Origin: Bacillus sp. T3
GTDB taxonomy: Bacteria; Bacillota; Bacilli; Bacillales; Cytobacillaceae
Length of the DNA: 64,000 nucleotides
Assembly (NCBI RefSeq): GCF_033449965.1
Contig: NZ_CP137761.1
Span: 3,906,001 to 3,970,000 of the forward strand
Direction: 5' to 3'
Below the pieces are notes generated by a model, which saw nothing but the letters and a program-made list of their open reading frames with translations, searched no databases and was not told the origin of the DNA. Positions 53,856-63,259 of this stretch are shown piece after piece. The translations under genes and the position numbers were made by a program. Within the stretch, counting starts at the first letter, position 1; each line of letters starts with the position of its first letter.

Positions 53856-54865
53856 CCATTATCACCCTTCCCCCAGCGGATTGTCGTTGCCCCCCATGCA
53901 TAGCCGATTCCTGCACTAACTAGAACAACGATATCCCCTTTCTTCAGTTTTCCGGCCTTTTCAGCAAGCTCTAACGACAGGATTTGATCAATCTGCCCGA
54001 TGTGACCGTAATCCTCTAAATAGATAGATTGATCTAGTGAAAGCCCCAACTGAGATAAAACATATTCATGTGCGGAACGCTTCATATGGAGAAGCCCAAC
54101 GTAGGAAACATCCTCCTCTTTATAGCCGCTTTTCTTTAAGGACGATCTGATTACCTTTAAAAAATTGGCCATCGATTTCTGCTCAAGCCGCCTTTTCATA
54201 CCTTCTGGATCGGTAACATCTAGCATATAAAGATCAAGGTTTTCTTTTGTCAGCGGCTTTTTCGTTCCGCCGACAGGAACGATCACATCCTCTGAAAATG
54301 ACCCGTCTGTCATAATTTCAGTATCCAAAACAATGTTCGCACCATAACCCTTCTTTAATAAAATCGCCCCACCGCCTGCTCCAAGATTAAACATGAATCG
54401 AGTTCGTTGATTTTGATAATTAATAAAATCTACATTCCGATATCCCCCAGCGAGCAATACCGTTTTAATGGCGGGATCCCCATTCATTAAGGATTTAGCC
54501 AATTTTAATCCCATAATGGTCGTTCCACAGCGCAATGCTACATCAAACGCCCAAGCATTAACCGCACCTATTTCCTGTTGAAGCTTGATCCCAGCGGTCC
54601 AAAGCGGATACTCCTTATGCTCTTCACCAATATAAATAATGACATCAATTGACCGTGGATCGATTTCCGCTTTTGCAATCGCTCTTTTTGCAGCGAAAAT
54701 TCCCATTTCACACGTATGATCTTCCAGTCCCGGTACAAGCTTTTGCTTAATCCCCATTTTTTCAACAACCACATTCACAGGGATTCCAGCTCTATCGGCA
54801 ATTTGCTGAGCCGTCATTGTCCGTTTTGGTAAATAGATTCCAGTACTTACAATTCCAATCGGCAT
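53852..54865 (-). CDS. 3-oxoacyl-ACP synthase III-like condensing enzyme
   Basis: About 337 residues from ATG 54865 (GAGGTGG ahead). Thiolase fold of the FabH type: MPIGIVSTGIYLPKRTMTAQ, AWAFDVALRCGTTIMGLKLA (catalytic Cys about 113), GAGGGAILLKKGYGANIV, GLLHMKRSAHEYVLSQLGL (His) and YGHIGQIDQILSLELAEKAG (the GN(H)-type third residue region, where Asn is replaced by GHIGQ). It probably condenses an acyl-CoA with another acyl unit. Together with the hydrolase and SDR it looks like a small fatty-acid-derived metabolite pathway. Confidence 0.87.
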   Translation of the reverse strand: MPIGIVSTGIYLPKRTMTAQQIADRAGIPVNVVVEKMGIKQKLVPGLEDHTCEMGIFAAKRAIAKAEIDPRSIDVIIYIGEEHKEYPLWTAGIKLQQEIGAVNAWAFDVALRCGTTIMGLKLAKSLMNGDPAIKTVLLAGGYRNVDFINYQNQRTRFMFNLGAGGGAILLKKGYGANIVLDTEIMTDGSFSEDVIVPVGGTKKPLTKENLDLYMLDVTDPEGMKRRLEQKSMANFLKVIRSSLKKSGYKEEDVSYVGLLHMKRSAHEYVLSQLGLSLDQSIYLEDYGHIGQIDQILSLELAEKAGKLKKGDIVVLVSAGIGYAWGATTIRWGKGDNG

Positions 54866-55109
54866 CCGCCACCACCTCACTTGATTGTCTCCCTTTAAAA
54901 ATTGATTCAAGCAACCAAAACTTTTTCCTATCTGCTTTTATTCTGATTTGTAGCGGGGTGCTTTAATTGCTAATTTTCTGCAATCCTAATGTTCTTATAT
55001 CCATATCTTAGGGTAAACCAGTTACAACTCAGTTACATAAGTTAATAAATATGGCCATCTAACTCAAAATAAATGGGTGGGACAAAATATTTTTTAGGAG
55101 GGATTATTG

Positions 55110-55763
55110 ATGCAATTTCAACAAGGTCAAAATCACATAAATATGCATACGGGGGTCGTACCACCACAACTTAATCATGGTGGACATGAAATCTTGGATG
55201 TACACGAGGTTTTAGCTGGTGCAATTGGGGCACTAAATCAATATGCTTTATTGCGCAAATATGTTAAAGACCCAGAGCTACTCGATATTATCGATCGCCA
55301 ATATCAATTTACTCAAAATGAGTACAATATCACGCTTGATTGTTTTAAATCAGGTCAAAATCCAGCTCAAGAAACACAAAGCTATAAAATGAATCAAAAT
55401 AACGACTTCATTTACGGCTTATCACCAAAACCACCGAAAAAACCAATCCAATCAGAAATGGAAATGTCCGATGAAATCGTAGCTGGTTGCTTGCTTGCTA
55501 CTTGTAAAAACAATGCAACGGCTAAAACAATGGCTGCGTGCGAAACAACCAATCCCGTAGTCCGCCGCGTCCTAGCTGACTCGATTCCAAATTGTATTGA
55601 AATGGCTTATGAACTTTCTATTTATCAAAACAAGCATCAAAGCTATCAAGTCCCACAATTTTCTCAGCAGGACATGATGCAAATTGTCAATTCCTTTGCC
55701 CCTGCGCAAGGTCAATCCCAAATTCAAAACAATTCAAACATCCCAAACAACATGCCACATTAA
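55110..55763 (+). CDS. Spore coat protein, CotF family
   Basis: About 217 residues from ATG 55110 (AGGAGGG ahead). It has the paired four-helix domains of CotF-like coat proteins (DVHEVLAGAIGALNQYALLRKYVKDPELLDII and MEMSDEIVAGCLLATCKNNATAKTMAACETTNPVVRR). The N-terminus and the tail are Gln/Asn/Pro-rich, as in many coat proteins. Expected to be made in the mother cell late in sporulation. This is one line of evidence that the organism sporulates. Confidence 0.88.
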   Translation: MQFQQGQNHINMHTGVVPPQLNHGGHEILDVHEVLAGAIGALNQYALLRKYVKDPELLDIIDRQYQFTQNEYNITLDCFKSGQNPAQETQSYKMNQNNDFIYGLSPKPPKKPIQSEMEMSDEIVAGCLLATCKNNATAKTMAACETTNPVVRRVLADSIPNCIEMAYELSIYQNKHQSYQVPQFSQQDMMQIVNSFAPAQGQSQIQNNSNIPNNMPH

Positions 55764-55768
55764 TATAA

Positions 55769-55805
55769 AAAAGCCGGGCTTATTTCTTAAGTCCGGCTTT
55801 CTTAA
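55769..55805. terminator. Bidirectional terminator between the coat gene and the BTAD regulator gene
   Basis: AAAGCCGGgct / agtCCGGCTTT stem with T-run on either strand, between the convergent genes. Confidence 0.85.
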
Positions 55806-58800
55806 TCGATTGTAGCTGCTACAATCAGCTCATACATTTGAATCGTAGGCTCAAGTGGTGTAACACCGAGCTCATTTTCAAGGGTTTCACAGCATTTTTT
55901 GTACCACTTCATAGCTTGAGGACGGTTATTCTTCCGATAATAACAATACATTAACAAACGATAGGCTTCTTCCCATGTTCGATCCTTTTTTATTATTTTT
56001 AAACACCATTCAATTGCTGTATCATACTCCTCTTTCCGAACAAAAAGCTGAGCAAGCTTTTCTGATCCTCTTAAAAAATAAGAAAGAAGTGTTTCTCGCT
56101 CCTGAATGCACCAATCTTCATAAAGACGATCAGGCAAAAAATCACCGGCATAATAATGAAGTCCCTTTAGCAAATAGCGCATTGCTTTGTCTCGATCCTT
56201 CTCCTCCAACCCCATGATCATGAATTGTTCGAAGCTAAACGCATCCAAATCCAGACCCGCATTTGGATTTATACCGTAGGATACACCTTCCCTGATAATA
56301 AAATAAGAATTAGCACGAGCCTTTCGATTAGGCTCAAGCACATGATTTAGCGCATTTAATGCCACTTTAAAATCTCTTTGTGCATTTGCTTCTTTTTGAT
56401 CTGGCCATAAAATTTGATAGATTTCCTCTTTCGGTATCAGCTTACGTTTGTTTGCTAGGAAGAGCTGAAACAATTCCTTTGCCTTTCCTCTTTGCCAGCC
56501 TCTACCCTCAATTTCTTTATCACCAAGCCAAACTTGAAACTTCCCTAATGTCTTTACACGCAGTGTATAACCCAGGTGAGATTCCATTTGCACTAAATTC
56601 ATATTCTTCAAAAGTCGCATCACCACATGTGATGACAGTCCCAGTTTTTGAGCTTCAATTAATAATGGAGCAAAAACCTGCTGATCTGGTGGTCCAAACA
56701 GTGTTCGATTAATAAGAAAAAATTCATAGTCACCTTGCTCCACAATTCTTAAAAATTTCGTAAAGTGCTCGGAAAAGCTTGGCTTTTCCCCTAAAAGATG
56801 ATGAAAATAAGACAGCCAAAAATGACTCAGCATTTGACCATATTCGTCTCCACACTGCCTTGACATTTCTTCTGCCTTATTGATTTGCAAGAAAGCCTCT
56901 ATTGTGTGGCCATGGTAAAAGGAAGCAATGCCGATACACAATGTAATAAGTGAAGAAAGCCATATATCCTTCACATTTTCCGTCTCCTGTAAGGCTAGCT
57001 TTCCTGCTTCAATAGCTCGTTCATATTCTCCGTTAGTCCCAAACAAATAACAAAGTCCCAATAAGCTTTCAGCTTTCCCCTTTTCAATACGAAGGTTGTC
57101 CATAATTTCTAATGCCGTTTCATAACATTCTATCGCTAAGCTAGATTCATATCGATGGATTAGCCCAACAGCGTGACCCATGCGGATCCAGCCACAAGCT
57201 TCCACAAACGGCGCCTTCATCCTTAACCCGTGATGAATCCCTTCCTGTGCTAATTCCTTTGCTAACTCGCCATCACCTGTAAAGGCAGCAATTAGCGATA
57301 GAAGGAGCTCTGTCTCACGATGCGATTGTGGCAACTCTGATTTTCCATTTTGTTTGTCCTTCCCAAGTAATAATAGGATTTTTCTAGCCTTTTCAAATTT
57401 ACCTGTCCGCAAATATAGCCTTGCTTCCATATTTCTATCATCGAGCGGAACCTTTAAAGTTCTAGCTCGATTCAACCACTTCTCAGCTTTTTCGACATGC
57501 CCGAGATTAATAAGGTTTTCAGCTAGCAATTGATATAGTCTTGCAATTTCTTCTTGAAAGCTCTCCTTACTATTCTCTAACTGTGCAATTGCTTCATATA
57601 ATAATCGCTCTGCATAATTTGGCCGTATCGTATCTAAATAAATACGTGCTTTTCCTTCTAACGCCTTACTTTTCGCAAGATAGTCCACTTGTTTTTCTGC
57701 TGCCATAATGGCTCGATCGTAACATTCCTCGGCTCCTTGGTAATTTGACCAGGTAGCGATGGATTTCTCCTTGTAAAAACCATAGCGTACTTGTTCCATC
57801 CTTTTGAGAATCCGGAATCTTCACTAATCTCTCAAACAAACCTTCAAGCTTTCCACTTTCTAAAAGCCTTACCCCATTATCCTGCAGGAGATTTGCAATG
57901 GCTGTTATCTGGTTTATTTTTTCATAGTGATAAAGAGACTTCTCGAGCATATCCTTTTGTTGAAAATGCTGAGCAGCTCGAATATTTAGTTTTTCAAAGC
58001 TATAGTTTTGATTCGCTCTAAGCTGTTCTTCTAAAAACTCTCGAAATAAAGCATGATAGCGGTACCCATGTTCAGCTACTCTCTGGATAAACAGGTTTCT
58101 CTCAGTCAACTCATCTAATAAGCTTTGAGAGTCGCTAACGTTCAAAATAGCATTACAAACCTCTTTATTCATTTCCTCTAAAATCGAACTTTGCAAGAGA
58201 AATCCCTGAATATAGGACTTTTGTTTAGCTAACACCTCCATTGCTAAGTATCTGAACAGGTCCTTTAAGGATTGTGAATGCTCTCTTAATCCACTCTTCA
58301 ACCGTTGATATTCCTTTGTTTGACCAGCGATCAATCCTAATGCAATCACCCATCCTTCGGTTAATTCATAAAGGTGGTCCAGCTCTATTTGAGATAATGT
58401 CATTCCATAAATTTCATTTAATAATAGCTCAACTTCTTCTTTTGTCAGCACTAAGTCCTCTTTGGTAATTTCAAGTACGGCTCCCATCGCTTTCATTCTT
58501 GTAAATGATTTCCAGTCTGGTCGATTTCTGCTCAAGACGATGAGGTGAAGATTGTTTGGGAGGTGGTCCAAAAGAATTTCCATCCATCGGTTTACCGGAT
58601 TCGAATGTGCTACTTGATGAAAATCATCTAATATGAGAACTAGCTCCTGTTTGATGGCAAGTACTTCATTGATAAACAAAGAGCAGAGCAAGTTTAATTC
58701 TTGTTCGCGCACATATCGGTCCATTTCATTTATATACTTCTCTAATTCCACGCCAAACTCTGGAATATTAATCCTAATTGAAGCGATTAAATAGGATAAA

Positions 58801-59037
58801 AACGGGAGCATATCATCATCCATGCTTGAAATCGAATACCAGCAGCAGCGTTCCTTCTGATCTGAAAAATATAATGAAATAGCCGTACTTTTTCCATATC
58901 CAGCTCCAGGAATGGACAATCGTTAACGGATACCGTTTGAATGTATTTAATTTTTTTGTCAGCTTGGCTCTCCGTATGTCCGAATTTTTAGTTGCAGGAA
59001 GCATGATCTTTGTTTGAATAAGCGGAATAGAATTCAA
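55802..59037 (-). pseudogene. Large NTPase-TPR-BTAD transcriptional regulator, two CCTGG frameshifts
   Basis: About 1077 residues when repaired. Start is TTG 59037 (GAGGGGAAAGGG ahead) or TTG 59055. N-terminal STAND-like NTPase: frameshift 1 at CCTGG (plus-strand 58906-58910) breaks the P-loop, which repaired reads VHSGAGYGKSTAISLYF; then LVLILDDFHQV. Frameshift 2 (plus-strand 57749-57753) repaired reads HRYRSNYQGAEECYDRA. TPR region follows. The C-terminus has LRVKTLGKFQVWLGDKEI and RGKAKELFQLFLANKRKLIP, an OmpR-like DNA-binding domain plus BTAD (SARP-like). It resembles MalT-type/BTAD regulators and lies next to the KAS III operon. Confidence 0.82.
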
Positions 59038-59132
59038 CCCTTTCCCCTCTTTCAACTTTCAAAATATTAGATAATCGTACCATATGTGATTTGAAAAAGT
59101 GGTCGAAACAAGTGAGGAAAATTGTTTTCATT

Positions 59133-59163
59133 AAAAAACAGCACCGGATATTCTCCAGTGCTG
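59133..59163 (-). terminator. Terminator of the signal peptidase gene
   Basis: Minus-strand CAGCACTGG / CCGGTGCTG stem (nine pairs with one G-U) and T6 tail, six bases after the stop. Confidence 0.85.
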
Positions 59164-59168
59164 CTTTG

Positions 59169-59722
59169 TTAAAACGATACGGTTACTTCCTCTAATGGCC
59201 AGTACCGCAAGTCCACTTTTCCTACAACCTGTTCAACTGAGATAAACCCAAAGTGTCGACTATCCCAGCTTCCAAGTCGGTTATCTCCGAGAACAAACAG
59301 TTTTCCTTTTGGTACGGTTTTCTCACCAGTCACTTCAAGTAGAGTGAAATCCCCAGTAAGTCTGCCATCAACAAGCTGATTTCGATATATATCTAAAAAA
59401 GGTTCCTCCACTTTCTTTCCATTAATGTATAAATGATCTTCGGTGTATTCAATCTTATCGCCCGGGAGTCCAATGATTCGTTTTACATAATCCTCTTTTT
59501 CATTTGCATGAAAGACGATAACATCAACCGGTCCAAATCACCGATTTGGTAGCCAATTTTATTAACAACTAGTTTATTGCCGTCCTCTAAAGTTGGCATC
59601 ATCGATTCGCCTTCAACCACATAATTGGAAAAGAAAAAAGTTCGAATGAAGGCAAAAATCATGATCCCAATCACTAGTGCTTTTAGCCATTCTATGCTTT
59701 CTTTTTTTAATTCCTCTTTCAT
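59169..59722 (-). pseudogene. sipV: Type I signal peptidase (SipV/SipS-like), frameshifted beside ACCGGT
   Basis: About 184 residues when repaired. KALVIGIMIFAFIRTFFF (membrane anchor), VVEGESMMPTLEDGNKLVVNKIGY (box B, catalytic Ser). After GDLDR one T is missing next to ACCGGT (plus-strand 59527-59532). Repaired it gives FDVIVFHANEKEDYVKRIIG and LPGDKIEYTEDHL with the catalytic Lys (VKRIIGLPGD). It ends in LFVLGDNRLGSWDSRHFGFIS (box E). It cleaves secretory signal peptides. The order sip-yhjE-yhjD-comK follows the B. subtilis sipV region. Confidence 0.87.
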
Positions 59723-59758
59723 GAAATCTCCTCCATTCCCATTAGAATCTTTCAGGCT

Positions 59759-60376
59759 CTATCCACCACTATGTTCTCTTTTCACACTTTTATTCAATCT
59801 TACTTCTATTCTTTTCCCCACATACCAAAGCAGAAAAATAATAAAGGTAACGATAATGGTGCGAACAGGCTGAGTGACCAACGCATTAAGATCGTAGCCT
59901 ACAAAACTTATCGTAAAAATCATGACCATTTTTCCTGCGACCACTGCCAATAAATATTGGCCGATACTAACATTAGATAAACCAGCCACAATATTAACGA
60001 CTGCAGACGGAGTAAAAGGAAAACACAGTAGAAGAAAAATCGGACCAAATCCATGATGTTCGACCCACTTCATCAACTTCTCCACACTAGGATGGCGATG
60101 CAAAAACTGTAGAATTTTCTGTTGACCAAACCTTCTAAAAAACAAAAAAACGAGGAGAGCACCTACACAAGCTCCCATCCAAGAAAATAAGAATCCTAAC
60201 CAAAGTCCAAAAGCACTAGCATTTGCCATAACGAATAGAACAAGCGGTAAAAATGGAAAGAAGGCTTCAAGCATTGGTAATAATATCCCTGGTAGCGGTC
60301 CAAAAGATCGGTACTCATTAATTAATTTCATAATGTTTTCCATCGTAAACCATTCTTTTAACATTTCAAAGTCCAT
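59759..60376 (-). CDS. yhjE: TVP38/TMEM64 family membrane protein (YhjE-like)
   Basis: 205 residues with about five membrane helices. FGPLPGILLPMLEAFFPFLPLVLFVMANASAFGLWLGFLFSWMGACVGALLVFLFFRRFG is the SNARE-associated/VTT (DedA-like) domain start, read in pieces, followed by FGPIFLLLCFPFTPSAVVNIVAGLSNV, the conserved RFxPxxPxxxxNxxAGL-like motif. The family is thought to act in lipid scrambling or membrane homeostasis. Synteny with B. subtilis yhjE next to sipV supports the name. Confidence 0.88.
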   Translation of the reverse strand: MDFEMLKEWFTMENIMKLINEYRSFGPLPGILLPMLEAFFPFLPLVLFVMANASAFGLWLGFLFSWMGACVGALLVFLFFRRFGQQKILQFLHRHPSVEKLMKWVEHHGFGPIFLLLCFPFTPSAVVNIVAGLSNVSIGQYLLAVVAGKMVMIFTISFVGYDLNALVTQPVRTIIVTFIIFLLWYVGKRIEVRLNKSVKREHSGG

Positions 60377-60507
60377 TCAAGTGTCTCCTTGCGTGTTCGC
60401 TTCAGCTCGAACGAAAATCTGGAAATTGCCCTCGTACAACCTTTCATTCCACTTTTAACCTATTCTACACTTATTTCTATTTAAATAAAATAATTGAACC
60501 GTTTCAC

Positions 60508-61449
60508 CTATTCTTTTAAAAAATCGTAAATTTCTTGGTTGTTTTTTTCAAAATCAAGACTTAATATAGCTCCAATTCCACTTATCCGCTCATCCTCGTA
60601 AGCACCATCAACAGGAATCCTCATTGTTTGGATTGTTTCTTTTTTCGTCATATAGTCTGTCCCAATCGAGATCATATTGGTTGTGGATAAGTTCGTGTTG
60701 ACAAACGGTGTCACAACTCCGATTAATTTTGGGAGCTTCGGAATGGTTCCAACACTAGTAAATTGCTTCGCTAGTTCCTTTACCACCTTTTGTTGTCGTT
60801 GTACTCTGCCAAAATCACCAATGGCATCATGACGAAATCTGACATAACCTAGCAAGCTCTCACCATCCAGTCGTTGAACCCCTGGATCAAGCGCTACATT
60901 AATATACTCGTCCATCCTTTTTTCAACATCAATCTTCACTCCATCCGGGAATGCTTCATCAATTACATGGACAAATCCTTGAAAGTCAACAATTGTATAA
61001 TATTGTAATTCAAGATTAAAGTTATCCTTAATCGTTTGCCTTAATAATTCAGGCCCGCCAAAGGCAAAAGCTGCATTGATCTTATTTGTCCCATGGCCGG
61101 GAATCTCAACATATGAATCCCTCATAATCGATAATAATTTAAATGTTTTATGATCCGGATGATAGTGGACAATCATGATTGTGTCCGCACGGGAGTTCTC
61201 GTTTTCTCTGGCATCACTCCCAATCAAAAGAATATTGGTACCACCAAATTGATCCCGCTTACCGTTAAACTGGTACTTCTCTTTTTCATTTTTAGCCTTA
61301 TCCCCGGAAACTAATACTCCTTGTTTATACTGAAAATAGGAATAAACAACGGTTCCTAGGAACAAAACAAGTAATAAGAAGAGAACTGCTTTCCATTTTT
61401 TCTTTAGCCTTAGCTTTCTCTTCCGCTGTTGATTTCTTTCTAATCTCAT
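60508..61449 (-). CDS. LytR-CpsA-Psr (LCP) family glycopolymer ligase
   Basis: 313 residues. Basic N-terminus, one membrane helix (AVLFLLLVLFLGTVVYSYF), then the LCP domain: TNILLIGSDARENENSRADTIMIVHYHPDHKTFKLLSIMRDSYVEIPGHG, NKINAAFAFGGPELLRQTI, RFRHDAIGDFGRVQRQQKVV, with the conserved Asp and Arg residues that bind the lipid pyrophosphate. The family attaches teichoic acids or capsule to peptidoglycan (TagTUV in B. subtilis). The exopolysaccharide or wall polymers are plausible substrates. Confidence 0.92.
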   Translation of the reverse strand: MRLERNQQRKRKLRLKKKWKAVLFLLLVLFLGTVVYSYFQYKQGVLVSGDKAKNEKEKYQFNGKRDQFGGTNILLIGSDARENENSRADTIMIVHYHPDHKTFKLLSIMRDSYVEIPGHGTNKINAAFAFGGPELLRQTIKDNFNLELQYYTIVDFQGFVHVIDEAFPDGVKIDVEKRMDEYINVALDPGVQRLDGESLLGYVRFRHDAIGDFGRVQRQQKVVKELAKQFTSVGTIPKLPKLIGVVTPFVNTNLSTTNMISIGTDYMTKKETIQTMRIPVDGAYEDERISGIGAILSLDFEKNNQEIYDFLKE

Positions 61450-61627
61450 ATTTAAATGCCCTTTCGTTTTTTTATTCTTTAATGACTTCTTTACTTGTTT
61501 CTTTGTTTCCTGTTTTTTTTGAAAATTTTTTATTTAAACAAAAAAACTGAAACACTTGATTTTGGATGGAGTTTTTAATATGATAAATAAGAACAAATGT
61601 TCTACTTTTTCCTAAAGGAGAATGGGT

Positions 61628-62002
61628 ATGACTAGAATTCCAGAGGAAGAAAGAGACTTGATGGAACAAGCCATTTATTTACCAATGGTCGTCACAATTC
61701 TAAACCGAGACCTCACTGCTATCGATAACAGTTCCTTCAAGCTAAAAAAACCTTACACCATATTGGTGGAAGAAACGCTAAAAGTAATCCAAAGAGAACT
61801 AGCTGAAGTCAAACGATTAATGAGGCTAAAACAACTAAAAGTAGAAGAAATCAATCGTGATGAAACTTTTACAATGTTTATGTTTCTTTATAAAGGTTAT
61901 GAGGAACACCATAATTATTTTAACCCAAGAATCCGAAACAAAGTTCAAGAACTCTTAGAGTACTACTTGTACCGCCGACATATTTCCAGTGCCGGTGATT
62001 AA
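61628..62002 (+). CDS. yhjD: Conserved Bacillaceae protein YhjD
   Basis: 124 residues from ATG 61628, seven bases after AAAGGAG; an ATG at 61622 is too close to the RBS. Soluble, helical and charged: TRIPEEERDLMEQAIYLPMVVTILNRDL, YTILVEETLKVIQRELAEVKRLM, then FMFLYKGYEEHHNYFNPRIRNKVQELLEYYLYRRH, which is strongly conserved in the family. Function unknown. Its place between yhjE/sip and comK matches B. subtilis. Confidence 0.8.
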   Translation: MTRIPEEERDLMEQAIYLPMVVTILNRDLTAIDNSSFKLKKPYTILVEETLKVIQRELAEVKRLMRLKQLKVEEINRDETFTMFMFLYKGYEEHHNYFNPRIRNKVQELLEYYLYRRHISSAGD

Positions 62003-62006
62003 AAAC

Positions 62007-62037
62007 GAAAAAAAGCATGACATAGCATGCTTTTTTT
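62007..62037. terminator. Bidirectional terminator between yhjD and comK
   Basis: AAAAAGCATG / CATGCTTTTTT stem with a six-base loop and A/T runs on both sides; the genes converge here. Confidence 0.82.
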
Positions 62038-62073
62038 GAGTCTCTATAGAAATATATATTACCGTATAGATCT

Positions 62074-62622
62074 TTAAAAATTATTCTTTAACTGCCGATC
62101 TAACATAAAACAAAAATGAGCTGATCGTCCTATTTGGTTCCCAAGGGACCACTTAGAACAAGGAATGATATAGGATTTGTTTTTGGAAAAGGTTACAAGG
62201 GTACTACTTGAAGTCTCAGATTTGAGGCTCACGAAATGCCGAAGTGCAAGCCAATGACATTGCTCGTTGGTGGATGAATGTGTGGGCAAGAAAATAATGT
62301 TATTCGTGGGGTCTATGGTGATTGGAACTTTTTGTGTGTAGCCTGTAAGATGTTTAGCTCCATTTAATCTTCCACTTAGACTAGAACCAAAGTACTTACA
62401 GCTTTTGTCAATAACCACTGAAGGTCGAAACGGAACAATCACTTCCCGTTCAAGCTCAATAATCCTTGAATAAAGCTTACTTCCGTACTGAATAGGCATG
62501 ATTAGCATTGAATGGGGGTTAATTTCATAATCCTTAATCATAATTGGAGACTTACATTCCTGAATCATCGATGGCGGCTTAAATTCTTCAATCATTATAA
62601 TTTTTTTACTCAACTTCTTCAT
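62074..62622 (-). CDS. comK: Competence transcription factor ComK
   Basis: 182 residues. IKDYEINPHSMLIMPIQYGSKLYSRII, DKSCKYFGSSLSGRLNGAKHLTGYTQKVPITIDPTNNIIFLPTHSSTNEQCHWLAL (read in pieces): the CxFFGSSxxGRxxGTKxLTGxTxKxPIxIDPxxxIYFFPT block is diagnostic for ComK. It binds K-boxes (A4N5T4 pairs) and switches on DNA uptake genes. RBS is AAAGGAGATG. Two ComK-like proteins exist in some Bacillus, so this could be a second copy. Confidence 0.9.
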   Translation of the reverse strand: MKKLSKKIIMIEEFKPPSMIQECKSPIMIKDYEINPHSMLIMPIQYGSKLYSRIIELEREVIVPFRPSVVIDKSCKYFGSSLSGRLNGAKHLTGYTQKVPITIDPTNNIIFLPTHSSTNEQCHWLALRHFVSLKSETSSSTLVTFSKNKSYIIPCSKWSLGNQIGRSAHFCFMLDRQLKNNF

Positions 62623-62688
62623 CTCCTTTTTTTAAAGCTACCGACATCATAGCATTTCCAACAAAAGTTTTATCATTTTTTCTCTATA

Positions 62689-62733
62689 ATTGCTAAATTA
62701 TTCACACAAAACAAAATTGCTAAATTATTCACA
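62689..62733. repeat. Two 18-bp direct repeats in the comK / IDEAL intergenic region
   Basis: ATTGCTAAATTATTCACA at 62689-62706 and again at 62716-62733, 27 bases apart start to start. They lie between divergent comK and the IDEAL gene and could be a tandem regulator site. A-rich and T-rich runs around them are compatible with ComK K-boxes, but no exact pair is obvious. Confidence 0.5.
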
Positions 62734-62854
62734 AAATAAAAGGTGCTGGTTTATTCATAAAACAGCATTAATATTTTTTTAATTTTCAAAATTTTTAATT
62801 GATTCTTTTGTCAAAACTCCATATAATAGTAAAAAGGTTGCAGGGGTGATTACA

Positions 62855-63091
62855 ATGAAAGAGAGATCCTATTCAGAGTTAATGAAATCTGGTGCCATGA
62901 ATAAACAAAAGTCTGGTGAGTCCTTTGTTTTGGAGCTGTACATTGAAATGCTACTGTCCGAGGTGCTTTTAACTTCACAAAAGGAAAAATTGTTATCCCT
63001 TATCGATCAGGCCATTGATGACCGCAACCAAGAAGAGTTTCTTAGCTTATCAACAAAATATCGTGAACTAAACAAGCAATTTGGAACTTAA
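62855..63091 (+). CDS. yhzC: IDEAL-domain protein (YhzC-like)
   Basis: 78 residues from ATG 62855 (AGGGGTG six bases ahead); a GTG at 62846 is less likely. Helical: SGESFVLELYIEMLLSEVLLTSQKEKLLSLIDQAIDDRNQEEFLSLSTKYREL, in which the C-terminal I-D-x-A-L/I-D-x-x-x motif (LIDQAIDDRN) is the IDEAL-domain hallmark. The domain is found in small Bacillus proteins such as YhzC next to comK; function is unknown. Confidence 0.82.
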   Translation: MKERSYSELMKSGAMNKQKSGESFVLELYIEMLLSEVLLTSQKEKLLSLIDQAIDDRNQEEFLSLSTKYRELNKQFGT

Positions 63092-63128
63092 CAACGATTA
63101 GTTCAAGCGCCATATCTAGTGCAAAAGA

Positions 63129-63183
63129 CATAAGATAAGCGCATCGAGAGGCTTAATGTGCCTTTAGATGCGCTTGACTTATG
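63129..63183. repeat. Imperfect inverted repeat (55 bp)
   Basis: CATAAGATAAGCGCATC with its inverse GATGCGCTTGACTTATG, plus an inner AGGC/GCCT pair and a seven-base loop. It is a non-coding hairpin of the dispersed type seen between Bacillus genes and could end transcription weakly. It does not code. Confidence 0.6.
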
Positions 63184-63217
63184 ACGTTTAAGCTGATGGG
63201 CACTGTTACATACAATT

Positions 63218-63252
63218 AACCCCTGTCCATTACGACAGGGGTTTTCATTTTT
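63218..63252 (+). terminator. Terminator after the IDEAL-domain gene
   Basis: AACCCCTGTC / GACAGGGGTT stem (ten pairs) with a six-base loop and TTCATTTTT, followed by the convergent M48 peptidase gene. Confidence 0.85.
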
Positions 63253-63259
63253 ATTATTG

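Noticed and set aside
42838..54865. Olefin/beta-lactone (OleABCD-type) pathway from KAS III, hydrolase, AMP ligase and SDR
   Set aside because: The SDR is a short classical FabG type, not the extended OleD type; the AMP ligase lies about 8 kb away in its own transcription unit; the hydrolase lacks clear OleB signatures.
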